Source of the DNA: Mesorhabditis belari
Taxonomy: Eukaryota; Nematoda; Chromadorea; Rhabditida; Rhabditidae
Length of the DNA: 64,000 bases
NCBI GenBank assembly: GCA_958450365.1
Contig: CAUEEP010000935.1
Coordinates: forward strand, 1,438,001-1,502,000
Direction of reading: 5' to 3'
The notes under the pieces are model-generated. The model made no database searches. It was not told where the DNA came from and saw only the letters and a program-made list of their open reading frames with translations. A program made the translations under genes and the position numbers. This document shows positions 35,697 through 46,326 of this stretch, piece after piece (position 1 is the first letter of the stretch; every line of letters starts with the position of its first letter).

Positions 35697-36075
35697 TGAC
35701 TTCCGAATTTCGAAAGGCTATGTATCGGTTAGTATTTTACATGCAACATTTTTGGTAATTTTGAACTTACTTTTTCAGAATGACATTTCCACACGTTCTC
35801 AATTTGAATCCATTTGTTGGTGACAACAAGCTCAACTCTGATGATGAAAAAGATTAAACTGTACGTGCCGGTGAATCGCTGACTCAAAAAGCGGTTGAGG
35901 CGCTAACTAAAGAAGAGGTTGCATTGTGTTTTGTTTACCTAATTAAAATTTATAGAGCGAATACGTTTACGAGTTGTTTTCGGTGACGGTGACGGTTTTC
36001 GGTTCATGCCAGAAGTGCTCCTGGCGGCCACTATTTTGCCTACATCAAGTATGATTAACTGTAGAGATGACTCTA
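35697..36075 (+). pseudogene. Ubiquitin-specific protease (USP47-like) fragment
   Basis: After a short first exon (35697-35728) the sequence reads MTFPHVLNLNPFVGDN...DDEKD (from 35780), then EYVYELFSV, then HARSAPGGHYFAYIK. The block FPxVLxLNxF - acidic insert - YELFSVxVHxGSxxGGHYxAYIK is the C-terminal part of the USP catalytic domain, with GGHY holding the catalytic His. USPs cleave ubiquitin from substrates. Lesions: TAA at 35855-35857 after DDEKD, and a roughly 19-bp duplication (GTGACGGTGACGG, then TTTTCGGT again, at about 35978-36002) that shifts the frame before the His box. The N-terminal Cys box is absent. Confidence 0.75.
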
Positions 36076-36174
36076 GATGCGAATGTTTAGAAATATGGAC
36101 CAACAATCACGGACGAGTAATTTAGATCCTCGGATTTCTTTGGCTTCAAATGGTCCTTCATATTTTGGTTGTAA
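35969..36174 (+). repeat. Inverted repeat partner of 33758-33962
   Basis: About 205 bp, nearly identical in reverse complement to 33758-33962, enclosing 2 kb. Confidence 0.9.
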
Positions 36175-36359
36175 TCATTCCGGACACCCAAATATAACGA
36201 CAACATTTGGTGAATTGAAAACTGCCGGCTATTTCGCGGGACTCGCAGATTAAAAAAACAACAGCATTGAACCAGCTGAAAGGGGCTTCAACATTTCCTG
36301 AAATTATTGCGAAAAAATTATGCTTCCAGCTTTTTATTTTTTGGTATTTTACTTCACTT

Positions 36360-36640
36360 CTTTTATTGAAACTCCAGAAAGTGACCCTAAGCCCGATTTG
36401 CACCAGAAGAAGTTTATGCTCGGCGTTTTCTGGAATATGGAGGGAGTGGTGTACTGGGAGTTTATGGGTAGCAAGACGAACCTTAATGCAATCAAATACA
36501 GTTGGGAAAGGTGAATGCATCCCTGAAGAAAAATGGGCCCTCCAAATCAAAGATCGTTCTCATCCACGACAACGCGCGCCCTCATGTTACAAAACTGACT
36601 CGCTCTAAAATAAGCTTCCGAGCTCATTGATAACAGAATG
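36360..36640 (+). pseudogene. Mariner transposase relic
   Basis: Reads DPKPDLHQKKFMLGVFWNME, GVVYWEFM, then after a frameshift KVNASLKKNGPSKSKIVLIH and DNARPHVTKLTRSKIS. The KPDLHxKKxMLxVxWxxxGVxYxE and HDNARPH boxes (second catalytic Asp) are those of mariner transposases. N-terminus, third catalytic residue and ends not seen. Confidence 0.85.
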
Positions 36641-37535
36641 TAAACATAGTCTGGACTTGTCATGTTCAGATCTTTCACAACCAGCAACATTTGTCGACGA
36701 GTACTTCCATCGAGGCACATCACGATGACTAAAGAATTTGGGAACTGGTTACGGTAAAATGAAAAAGTTTCAGTTTACTGTAACAAGCACTAGTTGAGTC
36801 AGGCAATGGTAGTCTGGGTTGCTGTAAAAGGCACTGAAAAGGCAATGATCCAAACTGGGGATGACTTTTTAGGATATGTGCAAACATCAGGCGGATATGG
36901 GCATTTCCAATAGCTATTGAGTTTTTGTCCAAATGAAAATCCTGACAAGAAAAATGCATCTGAAATTTCGACGATTTTCGAAAAATTGCCCTCTGGCCAA
37001 TAAAGGCTACAGTTAAATTTTAATCAAAGTCAGCTCTACAGCTGCAACTCCTTCAGAAATCAGAAAAAAGAGATTTTCAATCTGTGGGTAGTGTTTCCCC
37101 TCCGTTTTTCCCTGATCGTCCTCAGCTTTTCTGCGTATTGGTGATCGTTGGTGGGGTAATTGATGGTAAATGCCCCTTTTCTCTGTCCAATATACCTCTT
37201 TTCACCCCTTCCATTCTCGAAATGAGAAAACATTCTAAAAAGGTCAGAAAAAAAAAGAAAGTAATTTCCACCTCACAAATACCCCGTTTCTTTTTCAATT
37301 GTAAAGCAATTTTTTTTGCAGTAAAATTTGCAAAATCTTTTTCTTTTTTCTTCAGCTATTTTTATAGGAAAAAGCTCCGAGTTTTTATAGTCACATAGTA
37401 CTTGGTGTAGAGTAAAACCAAAACATTTTGACGTGACCACATGTATCAAATTGTATCTAAAGCATGGGAATGTTGAAAGGTAGAAAATTTTTCTGTGAAA
37501 ACTGCTTGAAATTTTGACTTTGTTAGACGATTGGA
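36641..37535. other. Gene-poor stretch
   Basis: Nothing supported. Confidence 0.4.
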
Positions 37536-37683
37536 CTGTGGTTCTCTTAACTGTGGTTCTCTTAACTGTGGTTCTCTTAACTGTGGTTCTCTTAACTGTG
37601 GTTCTCTTAACTGTGGTTCTCTTAACTGTGGTTCTCTTAACTGTGGTTCTCTTAACTGTGGTTCTCTTAACTGTGGTTCTCTT
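37536..37683. repeat. 15-bp minisatellite, about 10 units
   Basis: Unit CTGTGGTTCTCTTAA, almost perfect. It produces spurious open frames on both strands. Confidence 0.98.
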
Positions 37684-37945
37684 CACTTTTTCTAAACTCT
37701 GTTTTTAAACTTTGCTAAGCTACCGTGCCGCCCTTTTTAATCTAAACCAGCAAAAACCAACCTTTCGTGATTCCGAAAGGGAACTCCTATCTATCGGAAG
37801 GGTGTGCCAGAAGGCGAGCGATTACGAGGCCATATAAAGAACACCTCGCCAGTCACTTTACATAGTGACTTTTCTTTTCTGTGAATGATTCCCAGAATGA
37901 GATCTAATGTGCCCAGTTTTCCGAGTCGTAGAACCTCCTAGTGTC

Positions 37946-38035
37946 CTAAAAACAGTCCCAAGAGAATCGAAACGGCTTTGGGATTTGTATATAATAGCTT
38001 TTCACAATGCAAAAACCCGGATTTCCGAGAAGAAC
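37946..38035. repeat. Dispersed repeat (copy at 54697-54785)
   Basis: Shares GATAGCTTTTCACAA-type sequence, AAACCCG(G)AT-TCCGAGAAGAAC and flanks with 54697-54785, about 80% by eye. Confidence 0.6.
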
Positions 38036-38485
38036 CAAAAAAAATCTTGCACAAGGATTCAGACAATTTTGCAGATCAATTGTTCATTGATCAGGTTTGG
38101 GCCCTTAAAGTGTTCTTGGAAATAAATTTTAAACAAATCGTTTTAACAAAACCAAAAAAATTACCCAATTAAGGCAATTGTGCATAAAAAGAGCCATTGA
38201 GTGGTGGTGGCTCGATGCACAATGAAGCCGTTGATTATCCCATTTTTCACCGTTAATTGTGTCCTTTGTTACCGGTGATTTGTTCCCATTTTTTCGTGTA
38301 CCCCTCTCGATGACAACATACATCTTGTCGGTGTTGTTTATTTTACTATCGTTCAATTTGATTAAAAATGTTTTTCATGTTTTTCACAGAAAGAAAATTG
38401 TTCCCAATTTTATTGTAATTGTAAAATTTTCTTAGCCAACAAATTGTAAAACATTGTAAAGCATTGTAAAAGCGATCAAAGGATA
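38036..38485. other. Gene-poor stretch
   Basis: Nothing supported. Confidence 0.4.
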
Positions 38486-39306
38486 TATTGGGTTGATGGA
38501 AAAGTCCTTTCCGATTTTTTTGGGAGAGTACCTTAAATTTGTCGAATTTTGACGTTTTATAGCTCATCCTAAAGCTGAATTCAAGACGGATCGATTGGTA
38601 AAAACCGTTTTGAGATATCTCTTTTTTTAAAGTTTTTACAGCTATTTTAGTAAGGGGCGGGAGAGCCAAAAAATGGCTGTTTTCACGTTTCGTTAGTTTT
38701 CCGTGCAGAAACCTAGGCTAAAAACATGTGTTTCGTGATCAGCGTCAAAAATAACCCCTAGACACACATTGTACCCTAAAAACAACATCAAAAAAATGAT
38801 AAAACAAAAAAAACCGAGAAAAACGAAGGAAAATCGCGAAAAGCGGCGGAAAGGCTCTGAGGGTCGCTGGTTCGGAACCGTATTGGAACCGTATTGGAAC
38901 CGTACTGGAACCGTACTGGAACCGTACTGGAACCGTATTAGATCAGTCTTGATCTGAGGGTCGCTGATTCGACTTCCACCGGTGACCATATCTTTCAAAA
39001 ATTTTTTGCTAAGATTCTGAAAATGCGTGTCTAGGGGTTATTTTTGACGCTGATCACGAAACACATGTTTTTAGCCTAGGTTTCTGCACGGAAAACTAAC
39101 GAAACGTGAAAACAGCCATTTTTTGGCTCTGCCGCCCTTTACTAAAATAGCTGTAAAAACTTTTAAAAAAGAGATATCTCAAAACGGTTTTTACCAATCG
39201 ATCCGTCTTGAATTCAGCTTTAGGATGAGCTATAAAACGTCAAAATTCGACAAATTTAAGGTACTCTCCCAAAAAATCGGAAAGGACTTTTCCATCAACC
39301 CAATAG
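38486..39306. mobile_element. Long-TIR mariner-type MITE with tRNA-like loop
   Basis: Arms of about 280 bp (38486-38765 and 39023-39306) are near-perfect inverted copies with ends TTGGGTTGATGGAAAAGTCC, flanked by TA on both sides as for Tc1/mariner targets. The loop holds a tRNA-B-box-like module (GGTCGCTGGTTCG) interrupted by an 11-bp minisatellite (38875-38940). A second, shorter copy lies at 55822-56292. The open frames in the arms are the repeat itself, not a gene. Confidence 0.9.
38875..38940. repeat. 11-bp minisatellite inside a B-box-like motif
   Basis: Six units of GAACCGTA(T/C)TG start immediately after GGTTCG (38869-38874). After the array the interrupted module is repeated (TCTGAGGGTCGCTGATTCGA, then CTTCC). 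The copy at 55935-55966 has the module uninterrupted. Confidence 0.95.
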
Positions 39307-39504
39307 ATCCTCTCCACAAATTTCTAAAAAAATCGAGCTTTATCCCAAGCATTCATTCGTAAATTGCCCAGTAATTTGTTCGAATCGATATATTTAAAAA
39401 AGAACATTATATCCGGGGATAATTACGTTTCTGAAGTCAATTACAATTGTTAAATAACTGAGCTTTTTCGTCTCTGTCAATTTCTCGAAATTTATGGCCA
39501 CTTA

Positions 39505-39613
39505 TCACAATTAGCATCCCACTATAGTTCTTTGAGAAATAAAAACCGAAAACAAAAACCAGAACATTTACATTTTACATTTTACACAAAAACTACTATA
39601 GTGGGATGCTAAT
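39505..39613. repeat. Short inverted repeat
   Basis: TTAGCATCCCACTATAGT at 39511 and its reverse complement at about 39595-39612; possibly a small MITE. Confidence 0.7.
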
Positions 39614-40083
39614 TTTTAAATAGTGGTTTTATGTTTTAAAATTATTGCATTAAAAATTATTGTACTTCTAGTGTAACAATTACATATTTTAAGGTATTTA
39701 GATGTCCCAAAAAAATGTTTTGCCGTGTTTTGCGCCGTTCGTGCCGTTTTGTTTTCCCGTAGAAATATCGTTAGATTCAAATCCAGCCACACTATTGTAT
39801 TTTGAGAGAAATATGAGATTCTTTTCTTTTTTTTGATGTATTTGCTGAATTTGAAGATACGTAATCAGTTTTAACGCTCGAATGAATCACTCTTTCATTT
39901 CTGTTTTGAGAGAGTTTTCCTCTCAAGTATTGCGTCTTCTAAACCATGTTTCTTTTTCGACTACCGTAATCTTGTCGTCATTGTTTATTGTTCAAAGCTG
40001 TTTCAAAGCTTCAAAATAAGCTGCTAAGCCTTTTATGGGAAAACCAGTCGAAAACCGGTGAGTTTTTCGGGTCAGATGCTTTG

Positions 40084-40573
40084 TCACCGTCGCGCAGTCG
40101 GTAGCGCGCTTCTCTACGGCCCACACGGCCCGGCTTCGATTGTCTCACCCAACTTCGGTGTCTCACCCAACTTCGGTGTCTCACTCAACTTCGATGTCTC
40201 ACCCAACTTCGGTGTCTCACCCAACTTCGGTGTCTCACCCAACTTCGGCGTCTCACCCAACTTCGGTGTCTCACCCAACTTCGGTGTCTCACTCAACTTC
40301 GATGTCTCACCCAACTTCGGTGTCTCACCCAACTTCGGTTTCTCACCCAGCTTTCTCACCCAGCTAAAAAAATTTTTGAACTGGCACAACTACAATATAT
40401 TCTAAGGTTTTCTAACGTTCCAATATGGTTCCAATATGGTTCTACATCTGGTTCTACAAATGGCTCCAATAAGTTCCAATATGGTTCCAATATGGTTTTA
40501 GCTTTATTAGACAAAACACGGCCGAGAAAATGCCCGTATAGACAGACAAACAGACAGACACTGCTCTTTTATA
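40084..40573 (+). repeat. tRNA-like repeat with two minisatellites and GACAGACA tail (locus 2)
   Basis: tRNA-like start at 40084-40140 (A box CGCGCAGTCGGTAGCGCG; B-box-like GGCTTCGATTGTC). The B-box-like end runs straight into an 18-bp array (unit CTTCGGTGTCTCACCCAA, 40133-40360). Then CTGGCACAACTACA, an 11-bp array in reverse sense (GGTTCCAATAT, 40417-40499) and a tail GACAGACAAACAGACAGACA (40540-40575). A Tc1-like element begins at 40574. Confidence 0.8.
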
Positions 40574-41157
40574 TACAGGGTAGGCCCAAATTACCGTTAC
40601 ATATAAAAAAGTCTCTGTATAAAAAGCAACTCAAAAGGTCAAAGATTTTTCTTAAAAATAACTTTTATTGTCTCATAGCAATTCATAAAAACTATTCCTT
40701 TTCAAACAGATCTCCAATAGCTTTTACACAGGCGTCCAAACGTCGATCGATCGTGGCGTCGATCGTGGCGAGATGGTATAGGAGATCCAGCTCTTCCCAA
40801 GCCTTTTCGAGCGCTTTTTTCAATCTCTTAACAGTTTTGTGTGGTTGATAGCGTCAACTGATAGCATTTGTGATTTATTTTTCTTGTAGGCCTTTAACTT
40901 GAGCTTTAGCTTGTTAGCTTGTTAGCTTTAGCTTTAGCTTAACTTGAGCTTGTTTTTGATGATTCTTCTAAGGGATGTTCGCTTAATCCCCATTTTTTTG
41001 TGACATTTTCCGCCCCGATTAGTTTGACGTTTTCAACAGGCGATTCCTCACTTTTCTTTTGACATTTGCTGAAGTTGTTACCGTTCGCTTTCTTCCATTT
41101 CGCTTTCGCATTTGCGCGTGAGTGAGCATTGTAACGGTAATTTTGGCCCACCGTGTA
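40574..41157 (-). mobile_element. Tc1-family transposon, deletion derivative
   Basis: Inverted ends TACAGGGTAGGCCCAAATTA at left and the reverse complement of TACACGGTGGGCCAAAATTA at right. On the minus strand remnants of a transposase remain: a helix-turn-helix piece (TSLRRIIKNK, with stops) and a C-terminal piece ([35 protein letters not shown]). The catalytic middle is deleted. Confidence 0.8.
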
Positions 41158-41987
41158 TCGTAGATGAGTTTTGCAAACTAGAAGACACAGAATACATATT
41201 CTATGTGGGCAATCTAACTATCTAAAACTCTTTTTCTTGTAGATTCTTTTATCAAACCCACAATCAGAAATCATTCTAATCATCTTTAAGAAAACTTTTT
41301 CAGAATCGACGTTGAAGTTCTTCATAAAAAGAAGAAAAAGTGAAAAAAAGAGGCAAAAAGAGAATACAATTAGGCGTTGAGGACCAATTACGAGAAAAAC
41401 TCGACACAAACAACGCTTTCTCATCTCGTTCACAAAAAATTCATTCATCGTTCGATGACTGACTAGTTATTTCAATTTACGCCCAATTTAAATCTAAAAA
41501 TAGATGCACTTCTTCAATGGGAAGAATTTGTTTACCCGTTTTCATGTTAAATTTGAACTTCTGTCGCAAATTTTAAATGTTAATTCTCGCGCTACGTAGC
41601 ATTCCAATTGACGTCGCCGCCATTTGGTGGTAGTCGATGGGAGCGCCGCGTCATCGTTTCTTTTTTGTTTTCAAATCATTTGTTTTGTCAGATTAATTGA
41701 AAATATTGTTTTACGTTGAATTTTGTGTTGAAATGAGAAATCTATTTCCATTTGGGAGCTGAGTGGAGAATCCGGAACTTTTCGTAGCCATGATGATGGC
41801 CAAAACGAACTGTAAGATGGTTTGGGGAGTTGAATGGAAACAACGAAAGCAAGGCTCATCTTCTGGATCGTTACAAAGCTTACCCTTTTTCCCCTCTCTT
41901 TCTTCCTCTTCCTTCCTCTTCCTTGTCTTTCTCTTCCTTCTCTTTCTTCCTCTTCCTTCTCTTTCCTATTTCTTCTCTGGCAAAAAA
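41158..41987. other. Gene-poor stretch
   Basis: A CT-rich run at 41883-41980 is present. No supported gene. Confidence 0.4.
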
Positions 41988-42060
41988 GGCGCTGATAGCT
42001 CAGTGGTAGAGCATCAGCTCGGTAAGCAGAAGGTCGAGGGTTCAATTCAATTCAATTCAA
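41988..42060 (+). repeat. tRNA-like sequence with B box grading into (AATTC)n
   Basis: Perfect A box TAGCTCAGTGG and D arm at 41996-42013, then GGTCGAGGGTTCAATTC in which the B-box end is multiplied as AATTCAATTCAATTC. No acceptor stem; degenerate. Confidence 0.6.
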
Positions 42061-43045
42061 ATACTTTGCCATTCATTTCTTTACTTTATTTTAGTATTGT
42101 CTTGCCAATATTACCTTTTTAGTATTGTCTTGCCACTTATAAGCTTATAGGGCAACTTGAAAGACCAAGCCATCGAGCTTGAAAGTATCACATTTTGAGA
42201 ACAATATTTTTAGACATTTCAAGGCTTGCCGATCGGTCAAATTCTACAAGCCGCTCGATTGCATCCCCATTTTGTGTTCATTCCCTACTCAGCCTTTTTT
42301 TTGACCGTTTATAGACTCAATTCCAACTCAAATCCGCCACTTCGATCACATTCCCCAGATTCCTCTTTGCAAACTGCTCGATTTCTGAAAATCTGCAAAA
42401 TCGACGGTTCATTTTTTGAAAAATCTTTTTAACATGGTTGTATCTCATAAAAATTTTCCCTGAAATGTTTTCTAGAAATTTTTCGAGTAACAAGAAGGGG
42501 AGAAGGCCCCTCACGAGTTCTCCGCATTCCCACAGGTTACCAATTTTTGTACAGTTACCATGGTCCCCGCAGAAAACTTTTAAAATATTTTTTCAAGAAC
42601 TCAGTGTTTATGTGATTGATTGAGAGAGGGTTTGACAAGTACTTGCAAAGAAAATCGGTAGAGCGAGGCCTTTTGTTTTATATTTTTGATGTTTCTTTGA
42701 TAGATCCGACTACGAAATCTTTCTTTTATCTCAGAAATTCTTACAGTTTTTCACAAGTTTACAGTAATCCTTGTAGAAATATTGATTTTATACAAGTAGA
42801 TAGCAGCAGGAGAGTATTTGAGTCATCTCTGGCACGTTCGATGTTCAAGTCTTCTTTTCAACTTTGCATAGACTTGCTGATCGGCGAAGTTATGGCCAAA
42901 TAGAGGTCACAAAAGCTCATAAGCTGAATAGTCTATATTTTTGTATAACTTTTCATTTGTAGAGTTTGTTCTTCTCTTGATGAAATCGGTTTCTAAAAAG
43001 TGAGTCGGAAAAAGGTACCGTAACTTGGCTAAGTAAACTTACCTG
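42061..43045. other. Gene-poor stretch
   Basis: Short open frames only (for example 42616-42903), no splice-coherent gene. Confidence 0.4.
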
Positions 43046-43106
43046 ACAGCTGACAGCTGACAGCTGAAGCTGAAGCTGAAGCCGAAGCTGAAGTTGAAGC
43101 TGACAG
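43046..43106. repeat. CAGCTGA / GAAGCT simple repeat
   Basis: Runs of GACAGCT and GAAGCT, some 60 bp. Confidence 0.9.
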
Positions 43107-43118
43107 CTGATTGGATAA

Positions 43119-43648
43119 CAGGGTGGTCTAAAATTATGGCAACTTCTTTTTAGAAAAGTAGCTGACAAATGTCTAACTTATTTCAAAAGTGGCAAGTGTT
43201 AGATAGAGAATTGAAGCCCTTAATCTTGGCTTCATTTACCTACTAAAAACTTTACAATCGGCGTTATGCAGCTAATTTTAGAAGCTTTCGAATGAGCTCT
43301 AATCGGTTTTTCTCTTGCGAAGTGCTCTTTTTTGATGATTTTCTTTATAAAAAATGTCAGAAGCCTTTTTCAGCTATTTATTTAATGTAAAAATACAATT
43401 TAATGCTATTTAATAACTCCAGATCTTTTGATAAACTTTCAGAAACAAAACTTCATAGAGAGGCTGACTAGAGTTCATTCGAAAGCTTCTAAAATTAGCT
43501 GCATAACTCCGATTGTAAAGTTTTTAGTAGATAAATGAAGCCAAGATTAAGGCATTCAATTCTCTATATAACACTTGACACTTTTGAAAATAGTTAGGGA
43601 TTTGCCAGCTAGTTTTCAAAAAAGAAGTTTCCATAATGGACCAGATTC
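43119..43648. mobile_element. Long-TIR MITE
   Basis: Arms of about 180 bp in inverted orientation (shared words AGCTTCTAAAATTAGCTGCA-type and AGATTAAG); ends GGTGGTCTAAAATTATGGCA at left, and GGTCCATTATGGAAACTTCT on the minus strand at right. No coding capacity. Confidence 0.8.
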
Positions 43649-43751
43649 CTGACTAGAATGTGTTTCTTAACTCGTTTTCTAAAAGGCATCTATTATAGAA
43701 AATTATCGTAATCAAACCGCCATTCGATCAACTCCAAGCTTGGTATTATTG

Positions 43752-43890
43752 CTGAGCTTTGAGAATGATATCAAATCTTTAACTGAACTTTGAGAATGAT
43801 ATCAAACCTTTAACTGAGCTTTGAGAATGATATCAAACCTTTAACTGCACTTTGAGAATGATATCAAATCTTTAACTGAGCTTTGTTTAA
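43752..43890. repeat. 31-bp minisatellite, about 4 units
   Basis: Core GAGAATGATATCAAA with CTTTAACTGA between cores. Confidence 0.95.
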
Positions 43891-45073
43891 CGTCAAATCG
43901 TTTCTCAGAAAAATCCATTCTGTTTTTCTTTACCAACTGTGCCAATGACTCACTTTTACGTCAAAAACAAACTTCTTTTTTTGAAGTTTTTCTTGTTTCT
44001 TGCGCCGCAAATGGCGAATTTACCTCAATATTCTCACATTTTATTTTCACTCTCTTTTCCGCTTCAATTGATTAGCGGTAAGGAATTCGATTGGCTTTTG
44101 TGTGAAGGCTGGCAAGCGGAATATTCAAATCTCTCCACATACGCAATTCTATTTTTAAAAATGAACATTTTTGCACGATGATAAATGAATAGAAATTCAT
44201 TTTTCAATTTAAACTCAAAGTTTTCCATTTTTCAAGTTTTCCATTTCCACTTTACTATCATTTTCTTATTTAATAAGCTTGTAGTTTTTCAGTTTTTCGA
44301 TTTTCATAAAACATTTCGATTTCTGAATAGCATGATTTGTTTTTTTGGCTTTTCTAACATGTTAGAAAGTTTTTTTCAACAGTTTTTTCGTTTTTTTACA
44401 AAGATTTCCAACCTTTACGCTTAGATTTTCACACATTTTTTGTTGTTGAATGAATTTTGACTCAAATACGAGACTCAAAACAAATGAGTGATGAATTAAA
44501 GTAAAGGCTAATGTTCAACTGAACCGGTACAAGCTTATTAGTAGAATTGTTTGAATTAGAATAGAATAGAATTCGAATAGAATAGAATAGAATGGAATTT
44601 AGAAGAAAAAACACGAATAGAATTGTCCTTTAGTTTATTCGCTCGATTTTTACCTTTCAGAATTTTTGGAGTAAGCCAAGGACAAACTTCGCTAGGGTTT
44701 TTCGATTGTTCATCTATTTTTTAAGCTGAGCATAAAATGTTGTGTTTGAAACAGCTCCGGGCTAATCCTTTTTGAATCCTTGAAGAGCAGGCCAACCAGA
44801 CATCGAACAGCCTCAAGCCAAATTTTTGTGCTTTTTACATTATCATCTTTCGACCTGGTTTGGAGTCGGACCAAGCCCGAGAAAATTTGTCCAAGTTTGT
44901 CCAATTGCTCTTTGAGTCAGATGATTCACATTCTTGTGCGTAATCGTTTTCATCTGGTGCATTGAAGTCTTCAATCTCTTGTTTATTTTGTTCTTTTCTC
45001 TCAACTTTTTCTTGTTTGGTATGTTTGGTTAGGTTGCGAGTAAGGCATAAGACCCTCCTCTGGTGACCAAGGT
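43891..45073. other. Gene-poor stretch
   Basis: Includes GAATA repeats at 44553-44592. A minus-strand exon-like stretch at 44770-44900 (STKIWLEAVRCLVGLLFKDS) could be a gene remnant but has no partner that I can join. Confidence 0.35.
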
Positions 45074-45146
45074 AATATCGTAATGTAGCTCATTGGTAGA
45101 GTGCTCGCCCCACAGGTGAGAGGTCGGGGGTTCGAGTCCCGGGCCG
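45072..45146 (+). repeat. tRNA-Val(CAC)-like pseudogene
   Basis: A box TAGCTCATTGG, anticodon arm CTCGC-CCCACAG-GTGAG with CAC at the anticodon position, and B box GGTTCGAGTCC followed by a T run. The acceptor stem does not pair and the T stem has two mismatches, so I call a tRNA-derived sequence, not a gene. Confidence 0.6.
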
Positions 45147-45764
45147 GTTTTTTTTGTATTCCCAGCTCCAATCCATAAAAGATCCGACCGCAACTCATAA
45201 AAGGACAAACTCTACCTGAGTTTCTGTTCTCGAGAACGAACCTTTCAAAGTCCAATACACTAAATTGTTATCCGGACTGTGTTTCACTTTCAAAATCCCA
45301 TCTCTGGCCCACAAGGGATCCTAAAAAGGTGGGGAAACAAAAATCAGAAACACTTTTTTCACGAGATTGAAAATTACTGTGGAAGGTCTCCATGTCAACG
45401 AGAGGGAAATGGATGTGAGAAAAAAATAAGGAGAACATGAAAAGAGATTGAAAGAATGGGAAATCGAGAAGGGGACACAGTCTATCCCATCCACTGGCTT
45501 TGTAATTATTTCGCTGTGTGCCCGGGTAATCAACACTTTCTTCGAAAGCTTTCTCATTTGTTCCCTGATCACTTCACCAGCAAACGCCACTCATCAAATT
45601 ATCGGGCTGACTGCTTCGAAAACATTTTGAGAAGTAGTTGCTCAAAGGAAATCGGTAATGAAAAACATAGTTGTTCACATCTTTCTTTACTTTGCTATTT
45701 GTTTGATTTGTATTGATAACAGTTCAGTTGGCGGTGATCTTTTGATAAAGTCAATCTTTCTATA

Positions 45765-45903
45765 TATACTGTGTTCCATATGTACTGTGTTCCATATGTA
45801 CTGTGTTCCATATGTACTGTGTTCCATATGTACTCTGTTCCATATGTACTCTGCTCCATATGTACTGTGCTCTATATGTACTGTGTTCTATATGTACTGT
45901 GTT
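45765..45903. repeat. 16-bp minisatellite, about 8.5 units
   Basis: Unit TGTACTGTGTTCCATA with few changes. Confidence 0.97.
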
Positions 45904-46071
45904 GGCTGGGGAAATAGTATCAATAGCTATGCTGATTTGTTAGCATTTGCGGGCATAGTAAATGCCAGAGAGATACGGTAAATAGAGGACAAGTTCGAGC
46001 GTGCATTCCATTGCAATGCACTTTCTTAGTGTTTAAGTAAAGTAAGGAATGGCAAAAGAAGATTTCCGGAA

Positions 46072-46135
46072 AGGGGATTGAACCGTCGACCTTTTTCCTT
46101 TCCGGGCAGATGCTCTAACCACTGAGCTATCTGGT
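46072..46135 (-). repeat. tRNA-like sequence
   Basis: On the minus strand: perfect A box TAGCTCAGTGG, D arm GCTC...GAGC, B box GGTTCAATCCC. The anticodon stem is poor and T33 is absent; degenerate. Confidence 0.6.
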
Positions 46136-46326
46136 TTTTTTTTTCCAGAGAAGAGGAAATACAGGAAGTGTTAGTAAACTACAAACCAGTCTTCTTCAAA
46201 TTGATCACAGTTTTACTCTAGGGAATCTAAATAAAAAAAAAACTGTTTAATTATTTTTCAAGAGAAGACTTGCTGAATGATTAACACACCAGCAAAAAAA
46301 TTTTTGCAACAAAAAGCAAAAGAATT

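Noticed and set aside
37273..37686. 137-residue open frame with TVKRT repeats
   Set aside because: Translation of the 15-bp minisatellite; a unit length divisible by three keeps it open.
39123..39362. Open frame [20 protein letters not shown], also at 38346-38669 (minus) and 56110-56295
   Set aside because: It is the long terminal inverted repeat of a MITE read as protein; the same sequence appears in each arm and in the second copy. No coding signal.
40058..40405. 115-residue frame with repeated VSPNFG and related frames
   Set aside because: Product of the 18-bp minisatellite at 40133-40360.
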